In this document: positions 10,384 through 20,678 of the stretch, in pieces
Numbering within the stretch: position 1 is the first letter of the stretch
How the letters are laid out: the number at the start of each line of letters is the position of its first letter
Notes under the pieces: generated by a model
What the model saw: the letters and a program-made list of their open reading frames with translations, nothing else
Databases searched by the model: none
What the model was told of the DNA's origin: nothing
Made by a program: the position numbers and the translations under genes
From: Chara braunii
Taxonomy: Eukaryota; Streptophyta; Charophyceae; Charales; Characeae
Length of the DNA: 37,988 bases
Assembly: GCA_003427395.1 (NCBI GenBank)
Contig: BFEA01000676.1
Location: 150,638 to 188,625 of the forward strand
Direction: 5' to 3'

Positions 10384-11449
10384 AACTTTAATCATTGTCG
10401 CTATCGAGATGTGTTAGAAACGGAATGGGGTACAAAATGTTAAAACGTCTGAAGCTGGGATGTGCCGATACAAAGATTTGAGACTTTAATCATTGGACAA
10501 CACACGACACGAGTTATTCAAGATGAGAACGACACTATGTTTTTCCTCTCTCTGTTTATCCGAAGGGTCTGGCACAAGTTTGAGTTGGTGAGGAGTGTTT
10601 GTCACAATACGGAGTGTTTCAAAAAAATGAAAAATGTTTTCCTCATATTCCTTTCGAATACAGAACGTGTTCTCACAATATTGCTGACAACCGCGATGAC
10701 AAAAAAAGTATGCCCGAGTTGTATGCTCGTAAGAGCATGAAAAGTAATGATTTCAAAAATGTCACATGAGAGAGTATTTCTCTGGCTGTCCATCATGCAT
10801 GAACGATAACGTCACCCATATCTGACGATGTTGCTAAGAACTTTGGCAGCAACCAGTCCGACATGTATACATTTCGTACAGACTGTGTTGTATAGGTGAT
10901 GAAAAGTTCACTTCTCGAAGTTGAGGCACATATAGAGTACAATGACCCTTCACTTCAAAAATTGTGGGGCACCATAGTTGCAAAAAAAATTGAAAGTTTA
11001 CAACAGAAAATAACAAAATTGAAAGTTTAAGTACAGTGAGAGATGACGTCATCAAATATGTCAGTTACGTCTTTTTTACCAATAGAACGTTGAAATTTTA
11101 TAGATAACAATTTTATACTTTTATATAACATTTTATATTTGCAAACTATACATTGTTTTAAATATTATTTTTTAAAGACTGATTATTTTTCAAATTCTCA
11201 CGAAGAGCGATGTCATTTTTCGTCCAATTTTTCTTGTGTGATTGTCTCTATCATTATAAATCTTAATCTACAAATTTTCGTCGTTTGTAACCTTATTTTC
11301 AAAATATTGAAAATATGTTTTTAACATATACATGACATTCTATTATATTTTCTTAAAACTTGTTTTTTTTTTTTTTGAACCAATTTCGTTATGTTCACTT
11401 TTCATAAAATAATTTATTTTTGATGCAAACATCGTTATATGAGCGATGG
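10384..11449. other. AT-rich stretch without recognised genes
   Basis: No ORF with domain character and no RNA gene that I can recognise. A 17-base near-duplicate (aaactttaatcattg and agactttaatcattg) occurs at 10383 and 10481. The rest is AT-rich, with several T homopolymers. Confidence 0.6.
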
Positions 11450-12495
11450 CCTCATCAAGTAAACATCCATGTGGATTTACTTAAACCGATTAGATGGTGT
11501 CAGAGACTTGATCAGAGGCATACGAGGTTTACGTCACTGCAATGATACATTTCTCACCGTTGCCTACCAACAAATAAATGGTTATTAGATCATTCATCTT
11601 TAACGCTAAAGGGGGTGACACTCCTTTGGTGCCAAACTTGTTGTGAAACTTTCCTAAGCATAAAATCGAAGAGACTATTCAATATATTTTTTTGCAATTT
11701 ACAGAGGCATATTAGTTATGGACAGGACGAGACTATGTTTGGGAAAAAATGACAGGTATAGTTTGACCTAAAGAATGACGAACCCTTCTTCTGGGCCACT
11801 AGAACCCAGTGATGCCCTCTTTGTCTAAATTTCGATTTAATTGATTTCACTTAGGAAAAAAAACAGTAACATGGGCCTTATGGTATAAAATGTGTATGCA
11901 CACATGGAAAAAAGTGAGAATAGAAGTGTTTTACCTCATTCAATATTTAATACAAACGGAGATTTGAACTCAATATGTAAAAACAAAAATTGTCATAAAT
12001 ACTCTTTGTATAAAAAAAACGACAAAGCAAAAAATTCGTAAATTTTAGCAGGAGTGGTTGAGGGATGCCTCAAGGGAGAGATTAGGGGATCTGTTGTGGC
12101 CAAGAGTGGAAAAGGATGATGCCTCCTTCAAAAAATACCTTCACATCACCTTTTAGGATTGGTACAACATCCAACTTGGACCTTCGTTGAGATCTCCATA
12201 TTTCTGTCATGATGTTTCCTGTCCATCGGAGTTTGCTTTGGTGTGTCTAAGATGGTATGGTTTGGAGGATGAGTAACATACGATGTTTAGGAAGGTTGTT
12301 GCTTTGACTGAGAATAGTATTTAGCGGACCTTCAAGACCTAAAGAGGTAGCATGTTTCTTATGATTTGTATTATGTTATTGTTATCATCAGGGACGCTTT
12401 ACCCGGTTTCCAGCTCGTGTCACTCCCCACCACTAGAAAAAAGGTGTTTGCTGCTCTGTTAGGGTGAGTGTTCTTATCACCATCGGTAATAGAGG
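11450..12495 (+). pseudogene. strongly decayed 3' part of a LINE of the same family as 898-8579
   Basis: Translated pieces follow the C-terminus of LINE ORF2 in order. HRCLPTNKWLLDHSSL near 11555 matches HRCLPTNAWLIDHTYL, and LLWCQTC near 11625 matches LPWCQRC. EWLRDASRERL near 12055 parallels the EWLGG segment, and ITF-stop-DWYNIQ near 12160 matches LIFNDWTNIE. At 12391-12440 it shares the 3' UTR words acccggtttccagc and ctccccacca. Reading frames are broken many times and the 5' part is missing, so it is a 5'-truncated, old insertion. No A-tail is left. The left limit is approximate. Confidence 0.7.
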
Positions 12496-13138
12496 CAACA
12501 CATGTTTTCTTTTCGCCCGATTGTCCCCTTCTTCCCTCTCATCATTATCAAGTTCCAACCCGCTTCCACAAATTTTATACAAGCCTCTTCAGTCGTGAAC
12601 ATTACGTCGTTACCCAGTTCTTGAAAGACCATCATTACCCATGACAATGCGAGTACTCCAAAGTAGTGTCCGCATCTCTAGGGTCTAGGATAACTATAAC
12701 AGTATTATTGGTTGTATCTCTTGATGTAGCTATATATTTGGCTTCCTTGTCAAACTGTTACTCCGTGGAAAAAAAACGTCGTTCAACCATTTGACACAAT
12801 TCGTTGTGTTGTTGTTGCATCTCTTTAGTCAATTTCAGACCACCAATAGCAATGACCCGACTTTCAGGTAAATAGATGAGTCATACACAACCGGTAATTA
12901 CGGTCAAGCCACAAGTTAAAGAGCAATCTCTATCCACACGTGATAACGACCGACAATTATTGCAAATATACTAGGTTCAAAAATGTAATCTCAACTTGAA
13001 AATAAATTCTGATTTTGCAACCTTGTCACTAAAAAAAAATTCTGATGTTCAAATATAAAAAGCAGTTACCGCAAATTTACGCCATTATCGCCGCCGTCCT
13101 TCAATCACGGCTTCACATCTAACCTGACTCGAAAATAA
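12496..13138. other. unrecognised sequence
   Basis: No confident gene. On the minus strand, between roughly 12890 and 12650, a coding-like reading exists (MQQQHNELCQMVERRFF, then EAKYIATSRDT) with one stop. I could not tie it to a family; the resemblance to a copia RNase H end is too weak to use. Confidence 0.4.
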
Positions 13139-13148
13139 AACAATACAC

Positions 13149-13214
13149 TTTTTTTTTTTTTTTTTTAATTTGGACATTTTTTTGATTGATGGTTGTCATC
13201 CTTGCGCAGGGGCC

Positions 13215-13246
<32 letters not shown>

Positions 13247-13264
13247 ACGGATGTCCCGAAGGAC
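13149..13264 (-). pseudogene. U6 spliceosomal RNA retropseudogene
   Basis: On the minus strand the sequence from 13264 begins GTCCTTCGGGAC, continues with AAAATTGGAACGATACAGAG and AGATTAGCATGGCCCC, then TGCGCAAGGATGAC. These are the 5' stem-loop, the ACAGAGA box and the AGC/ISL region of U6 snRNA. The 3' part is diverged (the stretch after GATGAC differs from the usual CACGCA...) but still ends GTCCAAATT. In place of the T-run terminator of a real U6 gene there is an 18-A tail (13149-13166 as T on the plus strand). A perfect 10-bp direct repeat, aacaatacac, flanks the copy at 13139-13148 and 13265-13274. A-tail plus target-site duplication show insertion by LINE machinery. No upstream promoter elements of a U6 gene are present. 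Confidence 0.93.
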
Positions 13265-13317
13265 AACAATACACCTCTTTCAACATGGATCCCGCGAAGG
13301 GCCCTGCTATATCCAAA

Positions 13318-13478
13318 ATAATGCATTGGGTGGATGCCTTGGCATTCAGAAAGAAAGGACGCAATGAAAGGCGAAACGCCATGGGGAGAAGCTCTCTTTG
13401 ATCCATGGATTTCCTATCGGGAAACCGCAACGAAGTTGACTTAGTGAACTGAAACATCTAAGTAGCTAAAGGAAAGCA
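13318..13478 (+). pseudogene. 5' fragment of mitochondrial large-subunit rRNA (NUMT)
   Basis: Contains GGTGGATGCCTTGGCATTCA near 13329-13348, then GGCGAAACGCCATGGGGAGA and TTTGATCCATGGATTTCC. Further on is GTGAACTGAAACATCTAAGT followed by AGCTAAAGGAAAG near 13446-13478. These are, in order, the conserved 5' blocks of bacterial-type 23S rRNA in the form found in plant mitochondrial rrn26. Less than 170 bases survive, so it cannot act as rRNA. It begins about 45 bases beyond the U6 retropseudogene. Plastid origin is less likely because of the CATTCAGAA and GATCCATGGAT words, which I associate with the mitochondrial form. Confidence 0.82.
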
Positions 13479-15013
13479 TATTTCCAAACGACAATCTTAT
13501 TTTTTTCCGTTTTGAAGTGACGATCTCACAACTGCAGTTCCATAATCTTATGTACAATGATGATTCATGAACTCGGCCCACTTTATCGATTTAATATTCA
13601 ACATTGATTTCGAAATTTGCAAAAGTCTCACTCGATAAATATATGGTTATATCCTTACCACTTCCAGTTGGTCATTAACAACATTCCATCAACCCGAATT
13701 AAACTTTGGATTGAGGTTTGGTCAACACAGCATCATGTATGACCCATGATCAACAATTTCACGACTCTGACAACATCTCCATACCATTCGATTTCAAAGT
13801 ACCAATCATTCCCGATTACAAGACCACTTTATCGCCTCTACCCTGAAGTCAATACCAAGTAGCGACGCACAACGATGATTCCACAATATATCAACCAGCA
13901 ATTTCATAACCCTACCAACACCGGAAGGTCCTTGATGAGTGTTGGCATGGAAGCCAGCCGAAACCGGTCGGATCAACCACAATTTCTGACTCAGCGTTGT
14001 ACACAATTATTTTTCTCTGAGTTACGTTCGGGAGATTTTCGTTTTATCTTGCGTTTTCTTCTTCGTCTTCCTCTTTTCGTCTCCTCTCCTTCCTCTTCTT
14101 CTTCTTTGTTCTTCTTTCTTTCACTTCCTCTTTTTATTTCCTCTCTATGATTTTGGTTGTAGGTTTGTCTGTTATTTGATTGGTCGTGTCACTGTCATAT
14201 CACTATCACATTTCATTTCTAATTGCCACGCTCCCAACTATAAAATCACTTTGTCACCTCCACTCCGAAATCGATAGAACATAAATTTCGAAAGTTCGAT
14301 AACTTTGTCAAAGCAAGAATGCGATATTTTCTCTAACCAGTCCCACGGAACATCGATTGCTCCCAACTTATACCAAGTCTTTCTCTGGATTTTAGTTTAA
14401 CCAGTACAAAGCAGCATCTTACCAAAGATCAACATCCAACAACAATCTCGCAAGCATCAAGCAACATTTTCATAAGGCTCTCAGCGCCTTCTAAATTTTG
14501 ACTTACCCCAATTTTGGATTTCATTTGTCTCATGCATGAATCGCAGCATGATGACCGGTCGTTTTCTTTGCTTGAGGAATAATGGGAATGACACTCTCTG
14601 AATGAACGTTTTTCCCCCCTCTCTCTGTCTTCTTCGTCATGTTGTATGATCTTTCCCCCTCTTTTTATTTTCGTGGAATGTGTATGCACTGGATTTTAAT
14701 TTAGTCCTCGAATGCATGTGATGTATGTGAGCTCTTACGTAGTATACACAAAATTTAGCCATGAATGATCGGAACCGTATGACTCACAAAGATCGGTGTT
14801 TTCAACTTGTTTATGTGCATTGTGATAAACTTTTACGGTTTTGGATGGCTAAATTGTATAGATTCTGAAGTAAATAATGCATTCTTAGTCATGTTAGTTT
14901 TGTATAAAAATGGTGGACCGATCCATCCCGCATCCTAGCATGGGTTTCGTATACATGAAAATGCGACGCAAAGGAGGCTACGACGTTAATCAACTTCCCC
15001 TTTCTATTTCCAG
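13479..15013. other. unrecognised AT-rich and pyrimidine-rich sequence
   Basis: No gene is supported. A TTC/TCC-rich strand bias lies at 14040-14150. Two loosely similar stretches (13815-13858 and 14239-14278, sharing atcactttgtc/accactttatc and ctcc-ctgaa words) lie about 420 bases apart and may be remnants of a diverged repeat. Confidence 0.45.
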
Positions 15014-15300
15014 ATGAATCACTCGGATCCACCTATCTGTTTCCTGAAAAATTTACACTTCTCCGCCTTTGTTAACTCATATTTTATGATCCTAAACATC
15101 GCTTTTCTTTTGTATTTGATTTTGTTATCTTACAACGAGCTTACAGTTATCCCATGGCATGCCATCGCTCCTCACTGGCCTTGTACCTTTTGTTCAGACG
15201 GTAGGCGAACTGAGTACTACCTGAGGGCAAAAGGGTTGGAGTACGTGTCACGTGGAGAAATAGAAGTAGTGGAAAGGACAAAGTGACTGCAACCGTCCGA
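15014..15300 (+). pseudogene. diverged copy of the LTR-internal reading frame (older related LTR)
   Basis: The translation contains YNELTVIPWHAIAPHW followed by a Cys pair and ends at a TGA (15284-15286). It aligns with YNQLTVVSWNSIARYR plus Cys pair in the 3' LTR of the Ty3 element (28361-28430), and both frames end at a TGA in the same relative place. Many differences are at third codon positions (tac/tat, ctt/ctc, gtt/gtg, atc/ata, gct/gcc), which suggests the frame was once under protein-level constraint. The nucleotide match is only partial, so this is a relative and not a recent copy. Confidence 0.5.
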
Positions 15301-16310
15301 TTCCAACTTCGAACTCTGCGAGACACGTAGACAGAGATTAATCCCTCGTACACACGATAACCCTTCCGACAAGGGAAAGGACGCCGAAGAGCTAAACATA
15401 GCTGTCTAGAGACCATAAATCTGACGTTAAAAGTTTCATGAGTTGCCGTGTGATTTTGATTGGTGTAAGCCACCACCACCTTTGAGCCTCTTTCTACCAA
15501 GGCGAAAAAGAATTGCTCACCAACCTTTGTTGCAGTGCCAATGCGACTTCTTCTTTTTGTTTTGGTTTGCGTTGTGACGAACCATTTTCTGTAATTGCGC
15601 GACTTTCTGCGCGAAGCTGCCTTGAGGAAATGGATAGGTCGGATGGATGAGCTCTGGAAAGATGGGTCGGTCCGGCAAATTGCATGGATGTCCTTGTTTT
15701 TTTTGGTTTTTTATGGGAATCTGTCGGGTCGGTGTCGGGATAGTCCCGCGCCAACGATTGGGTAACCACGCCTTAGCGAGCGACCGACAACGGTGGCCAT
15801 GGCTTCTTTCTTGTTCAGCTGAGAGCATTAGGAATTTTTGGTGCGATCATCACGCGGGAATATCGTTTTTGAATTTTCAACTGACGACGAGCCCCCACAG
15901 GCTCGCGAAATTGTTTTTGGGATCTTCGGAATTTCCTTTTCGCAATTCAAACTTAGGCTAGAAATTTAGGTACTTTGAATTTTGTTGCGCCTCGCTTCTC
16001 ACTCGCGCGCATCTTGCGGCGCTAGGAACTGGGCTCTGACTGGATCGCGCCCTTAATCTTGTGTAACTGTCGTTTTGGCGGGCGTGATTGTAACTGTATC
16101 TTGCTTCTTTCTTGCTTTTCTCGTGTTTGCCCGCCTTCTTCTTCTTGCATGCTTAATGCTCCGTTCTAATTGGCCTGAACGCCTGTACGACCGAATCGAT
16201 GCGTGGAGTGTGGCTACGACCCCCACGCCGCGGCCTGACCATGCAGACGTAGGCACATCCTCTCTTCTCCTTCTGATCGCTTGGGCCTAATCCCGTATCT
16301 TTCGCGCAAG

Positions 16311-16326
16311 CATGCATGCTATAAAT
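16311..16326 (+). promoter_or_regulatory. likely LTR promoter: RY motif plus TATA box
   Basis: catgcatg (RY-type palindrome) is followed directly by cTATAAAT at 16320-16326. The same arrangement is kept in the 3' LTR. It lies about 750 bases into the LTR, a plausible U3/R boundary, so everything downstream, including the GA tract and the LTR-internal ORF, would be transcribed. This is inferred from motifs only. Confidence 0.55.
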
Positions 16327-16578
16327 TTGGCAAGCGAGATTAGTTTGCTCTTTATGAACCGTGTTGTTAGGGTGATTAGTGAGGGTCCGCTAACGAGTAA
16401 GCTTGAGAGGTGAGTCGGGGAGAGAGTTGGGCTATTCGATGAGCTGGTGTCGGGTATGCGGGGTTGACGTGCGGGCCGCGACAGACTGTGGCGTACGGGC
16501 GAACCTGGCTTGCATGCTCGAACCAAACGGGGTGACAACTCTATGTTAATACGCAACGACGGATTGCCCGCATCGGGG

Positions 16579-16581
<3 letters not shown>

Positions 16582-16647
<66 letters not shown>
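16582..16647. repeat. (GA)n microsatellite in the 5' LTR
   Basis: About 33 GA units directly after ggggaatg. The tract is at the same place in the 3' LTR, so it belonged to the element before insertion. The ORF of repeating Glu/Arg through it is an artefact. Confidence 0.97.
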
Positions 16648-16648
<1 letters not shown>

Positions 16649-17158
16649 AACTATGTGTGGGATGAAGTCTCTCCTTCCAACTATCTGTATAATTTTGATG
16701 TCTACTTTGACCGATCTTCTTGCGGCCCTCTCAACTTTCTTTGTGAACCGTTTCAGATTTTTTTTATTTCCTTTGCTTCGTGTGTATGCATGACATGGAT
16801 GTGAACCCTTTTCCTTTATCTTGTTCTGTGATGCATGCTTAATTATTTCGTCACTTTCTAGTATTTATCTATGTCAAGCAACAATCCTGGGTCTGATCGA
16901 ATACCCTCGCTATGGATGTTTTGGGTTTAATTGTTAGCCTTTGATCGTTATCAGATCACCGAGAGTGCCGTGATGTGCTGTCCCTCGATGCTAGGACAAT
17001 TGCCCCCCCCCCCCTTCCCCTTCTCTTTTGCTTTGTCACGTGAATGACATGGGTGTGAATAAAATGACTAGATCTCACCCGAAATAACATGGGTATGCAT
17101 GTAGGACACAATTGATACACCGACACGATAAATCTGAGCCCGACCCACTTTCGCTCCT

Positions 17159-17803
17159 GTGCATATTCGCGTACGACCACGATCTCGAGAAAACCGAATC
17201 GAAGTGTACGCGGGCGTCTGCATGAGTCGACCTCGACCCTGGCTCACTATAAGGGATGTGAGAAACCGAGTTCACTTGTCGGATATGGCTATAAAAATTA
17301 CCTTTTGGATCACCGATCGTGAGAGTCTGAGGGACCCGTAGTATCACAAATACTGGGAGGGTGAACATCTCAGATGGGGAAGAAACTTGAGAAACTTGGA
17401 ATTCCCCTGTCTGATGGAGAACGACCGCATGTGCGCAAAAAACTTTCACTGGGCCATAACTAACGATTCTAGGGGACCAGACTATCCAGAGACTAACAAC
17501 ACTGAATACTAGATATCTCCGGGCTTCGTCGTTATTAGTACCAATTTCCCTCCCTTCCACCTCCTCCTTCCATATCACCAGCTCACAGTGGTACCGTGGA
17601 ATTCCATAGCCCGCTATTGGCCCCGCACATCGTGCGAAAACTGTCAGTGGCACCAGGCGTATCACGCTTCGGAAATTACCCGGCAAACCCGAGTCGCCGT
17701 CGAGCGGCGCCTACAACTGTTCGAATCGGGCGACAACCACCACGACCCACTAGTTCACCAGATGAGGAATCGACCACCGCGATGCAACTGGCTGATACGA
17801 TAA
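17159..17803 (+). pseudogene. LTR-internal reading frame, 5' LTR copy
   Basis: One frame reads through the R/U5 side of the LTR: HIRVRPRSRENRIEVYAG, then FWITDRESLRD. A TAG follows at 17339-17341, and a second stop lies near 17510. After it comes FVVISTNFPPFHLLLPY and a Cys-x2-Cys pair near 17630. The frame runs on to 17803, because the TGA that ends the 3' LTR version is CTA here. The true start is unclear; an in-frame ATG at 17286 is shared with the 3' LTR. The protein is not a known retroelement domain to my knowledge. The two stops say this copy is dead; the 3' LTR copy is more intact. Confidence 0.45.
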
Positions 17804-17979
17804 TCCTAGGCACGATCTTCACGTACCATCTTGCACCGTTGTCCCTAAACTTGCCACCGGAGATCTCAGTTCCAGCCTGAGACTCCACACCCACTTTCCT
17901 AAAATCCTTGGCACACCTCCTTTTCGCACTTCCCGGCCCCCATCCCACTCCGATCAGGAAGTCGCGCTGGGCGTGAGGT

Positions 17980-17992
17980 TGGTATCGGAGCC
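17980..17992 (+). promoter_or_regulatory. primer-binding site, tRNA-iMet type
   Basis: TGGTATCGGAGCC follows the LTR end directly. The usual plant PBS for initiator methionine tRNA is TGGTATCAGAGCC, so there is one mismatch. This is where minus-strand synthesis would start, and it fixes the right limit of the 5' LTR. Confidence 0.87.
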
Positions 17993-18136
17993 GACATGTG
18001 GCAGGGTTACGGATTGACACGAAGGGTGATTATACCGAACGATCTGCTGAACAGAGGACGGCCTAGATAGTGGAACGCGCCACGCCTCGATCCTATAGTA
18101 ACACGAAGTAGGTCGGCTGGGCGGCAGACAACCAAT

Positions 18137-20020
18137 ATGAATGCGAATCAGAACCAAAATCTGAATCCTGGTCCAGTCCTGCGAGCTCGCGCTCCCATGG
18201 CTCCATCGGATCTCTATCTTTTTGACCCTGCACATCATCTGGCCGGGGCATGGCTGGCCACGCTCCGGGCGCAACAATACGATAACGATGAAGCTCGAAT
18301 TAACATCCCCGCTAGATTGGGAGGGGACGCAAATCATTGGTTCATCATTTACGTTTGGGTATATCCCCCAACTTTTGAACGAGATTTTCTGAACCGATTT
18401 GATGACATTCACCCGGAACAAGCCTTGTTCATGATTAAAGATCGAGTACAAAAGCCACTCGAATCTGTGACGGAATACCGAAACCGATTTTATAGGATGT
18501 TTGTCAAAACTGAATGAGGGGAGCAAGTCGGGAGGGATGTATTCATCGACGGGCTCCGCAGAAGGACCATGAGGGCGAAATTGCGAAAGCAGTTCTCCCC
18601 GATCAATCATACCCTGCAGCAGATTATGTCTGCAACAAAAGAAATGGAGCGGAAACTCGCCGCCAGTTTCCTAGAGGGGGAAGATTATCCTAGAGAGGGG
18701 GACTCCTCGTAGTGAGCTAGAACAAAGGCCGAGCTGGCCGCGCTTCAGAATAAATTCGAAAATATGGGTTTTGTCTCTGGGCCCGTCACCTATTTCGAAC
18801 ATATCGTAACCAAAAAAATTGGAGCAGATGCAACCCCAAGATTGCCCATGCCAGCAATGGTCACTCCTGTACCTACTGTACCTGTTCTTGCACCCCATCT
18901 AGATACGACGAGTAGAGTCAGTGAGCCAAACGCGATATTAGAGCTGACCCGGACCTTAGTCAGCCTAATACAAGAAAGCAATAAGGAGCAACGTGAGTAC
19001 AACGCACGGATGAAATCCTTGATGGGATCGATGCGCCCCATTGTTGTCAGAGCTGCCCCAGTGACACAAGGCATTATTCTCGCTCAACTAGTAGGAGGAA
19101 TGGCAACCAATCTGAGTGTCTGCTACATGTGTTATCAGCTGGGTCATATCACCCGGGACTGTTCACACCGACCTGCGCAAGCCCGAGTCGGGGTTGCCCC
19201 TATGGCCGCCGCACTAGTGGCCAACGGTACAGGAAGGGTAGGAACGATGCTTGAAGAGATAGAAGGAGGGGGAAACACGATAGTCACTACCGAAGAAGCA
19301 GCGAAACTAATACCGCTCGATCAATACATTGCCTTAGGACATCCGGAGTTAGGGATGATCGGAACCATCCGACCAGCGGACGAGCGAAATGGATTCAGGC
19401 GGTCCTACTTCGTGATAGGAGAGATTGACGTTTTGAACATTGTTCAGGCCTTCGACCACCAGATTCCATTGTCGATTGGCCATTTGCTGTCTATATCAGA
19501 ACAAGCTAATGAACGCATGTTGCAGAATTGCAAGGTGAACAGAAAACGGTTCGCTCATAGTAAATTGACAACGACGAAAGAGAAAGCCCCAACTCCCGAT
19601 GACAAGCCCGAAAAACCCAGTACGTCAGACCCAATACGGTTGGGACTAATACAGAAAGATGATCATTTCCTACGCATCAAAGTCATTCCGTGGAAATCCG
19701 CGGAATGTGACATTGAAGTATGGGCAGTTCCGTACAATGTTGTCATTGATTCAGGAACAGTTGTTTTGGCCATATCACCGAGGGTAGTGGAAAAGGCAGG
19801 GCGACAGAAAGATCTGATCACGCTAACCGAGAAAGACCATCTCGTCCTGGTGGATGAAGAGAAGATAAAAACAGTGGGAAGAATGACGAATGCCGTTTTT
19901 CAGTTGGGAAAGATTCATGCTTTAGGGGATGTGGTAGTATTCGAAGTCAATACCTACGATGTACTTCTGGGATTACTGGCGCTCGTCGCACTACGGGCCA
20001 ATCTAGACTTCGAACGATGA
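18137..20020 (+). pseudogene. gag-protease of the Ty3 element, in one frame with stops
   Basis: Capsid/nucleocapsid plus aspartic protease. ATG at 18137 lies 145 bases after the PBS. The capsid part has the Retrotrans_gag pattern: AGAWLATLRAQQ, RLGGDANHWF, then ESVTEYRNRFYRM near 18480. Stops occur at 18515, 18710 and 18713, but the frame stays the same. A CCHC knuckle (C-x2-C-x4-H-x4-C) lies at 19121-19162. The protease has VVIDSGTVV with D-S-G at 19748-19756 and ends with DVLLGLL near 19970 (the usual second strand is D-x-I-L-G). The frame ends at TGA 20018. Gag and protease in one frame is compatible with a Gag-Pol fusion. The 658 bases after it hold a Ser/Glu/Asp-rich linker and are poorly preserved. 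Confidence 0.87.
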
Positions 20021-20678
20021 TCGATAGTCCTACAAAGTACAGGCGCAAAACCGTATGTTATTCCAATGTGCCTAACTCTGCGAACCTTGATGCCCACAAC
20101 TCAGAAAGTTCCTCCGACCCCCGGAGTCGCTCTCCGAGTAATCACCTGGGAATAACCAACTTGGAAAGTCGAGCATGAGGACGAGGGACGTAGTTCCTCG
20201 AGCGAATCTGATGGCGAAAATGAAGCTGATCTCGATATAACTCGACAACTGATTCACTATCCAATCCGACAGAGGACTTGAAGTTCCAAAACATTCGTCC
20301 TTACGAAAGAAACCTGCAACGAACTCGGGCTTTAATTTTTGGAGAACCCCTCGTACAAGTATCCCGAATGGTTGACTCTTTGGTACCCCCTCGAACCCTG
20401 TATGAAGCTACGACCCTACTTCTTTCGAGATACCGAGAGAAGAAGGCGTTCTGTGACATTAAAGGGCTGCCTCATTCCCTATTGTCATCCTATAAGGAGG
20501 TGCAATTATTACGCTTAAGGACCGAACGGGAAGCTTTGGAACCCCCTTGATCGCGACGACTCTTCTCTCTACGAGCTCGGGATCAAGATCGCCGAAAAGT
20601 CGGTTCCCTTGCAAGACATTAGCGACAGTGTGACCCCGGAGAAACACGTAGCCATCCGAGAAGAAGACGCTCAGATAG
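20021..20678 (+). other. degraded protease-RT linker region of pol
   Basis: No single frame stays open. One frame gives an acidic serine-rich stretch (SSSSESDGENEADLDI near 20195-20245). Others give short coding-like pieces with several stops. By position this is the connection between protease and RT. Confidence 0.55.

Larger units (their letters stand above)
15573..17979 (+). repeat. 5' LTR (about 2.4 kb) of the Ty3 element
   Basis: Matches 26218-28765 over its whole length. It contains a TATA-like promoter, a (GA)n tract, a C homopolymer (17004-17014) and the LTR-internal reading frame. At 2.4 kb it is long for a Ty3 element, where LTRs of a few hundred bases are common. It ends just before the PBS. 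The ends are not a clean TG...CA pair: it begins TG but ends ...GAGGT. Confidence 0.9.

Noticed and set aside
12650-12890. Copia-type RNase H end on the minus strand (EAKYIATS)
   Set aside because: A single short resemblance, a stop in the middle and no neighbouring copia motifs.
13218-13457. Minus-strand ORF of 79 codons
   Set aside because: It overlaps the U6 copy and the mitochondrial rRNA fragment, which explain the sequence better.
16580-16804. ORF of repeating Glu-Arg
   Set aside because: Translation of the (GA)n microsatellite only.
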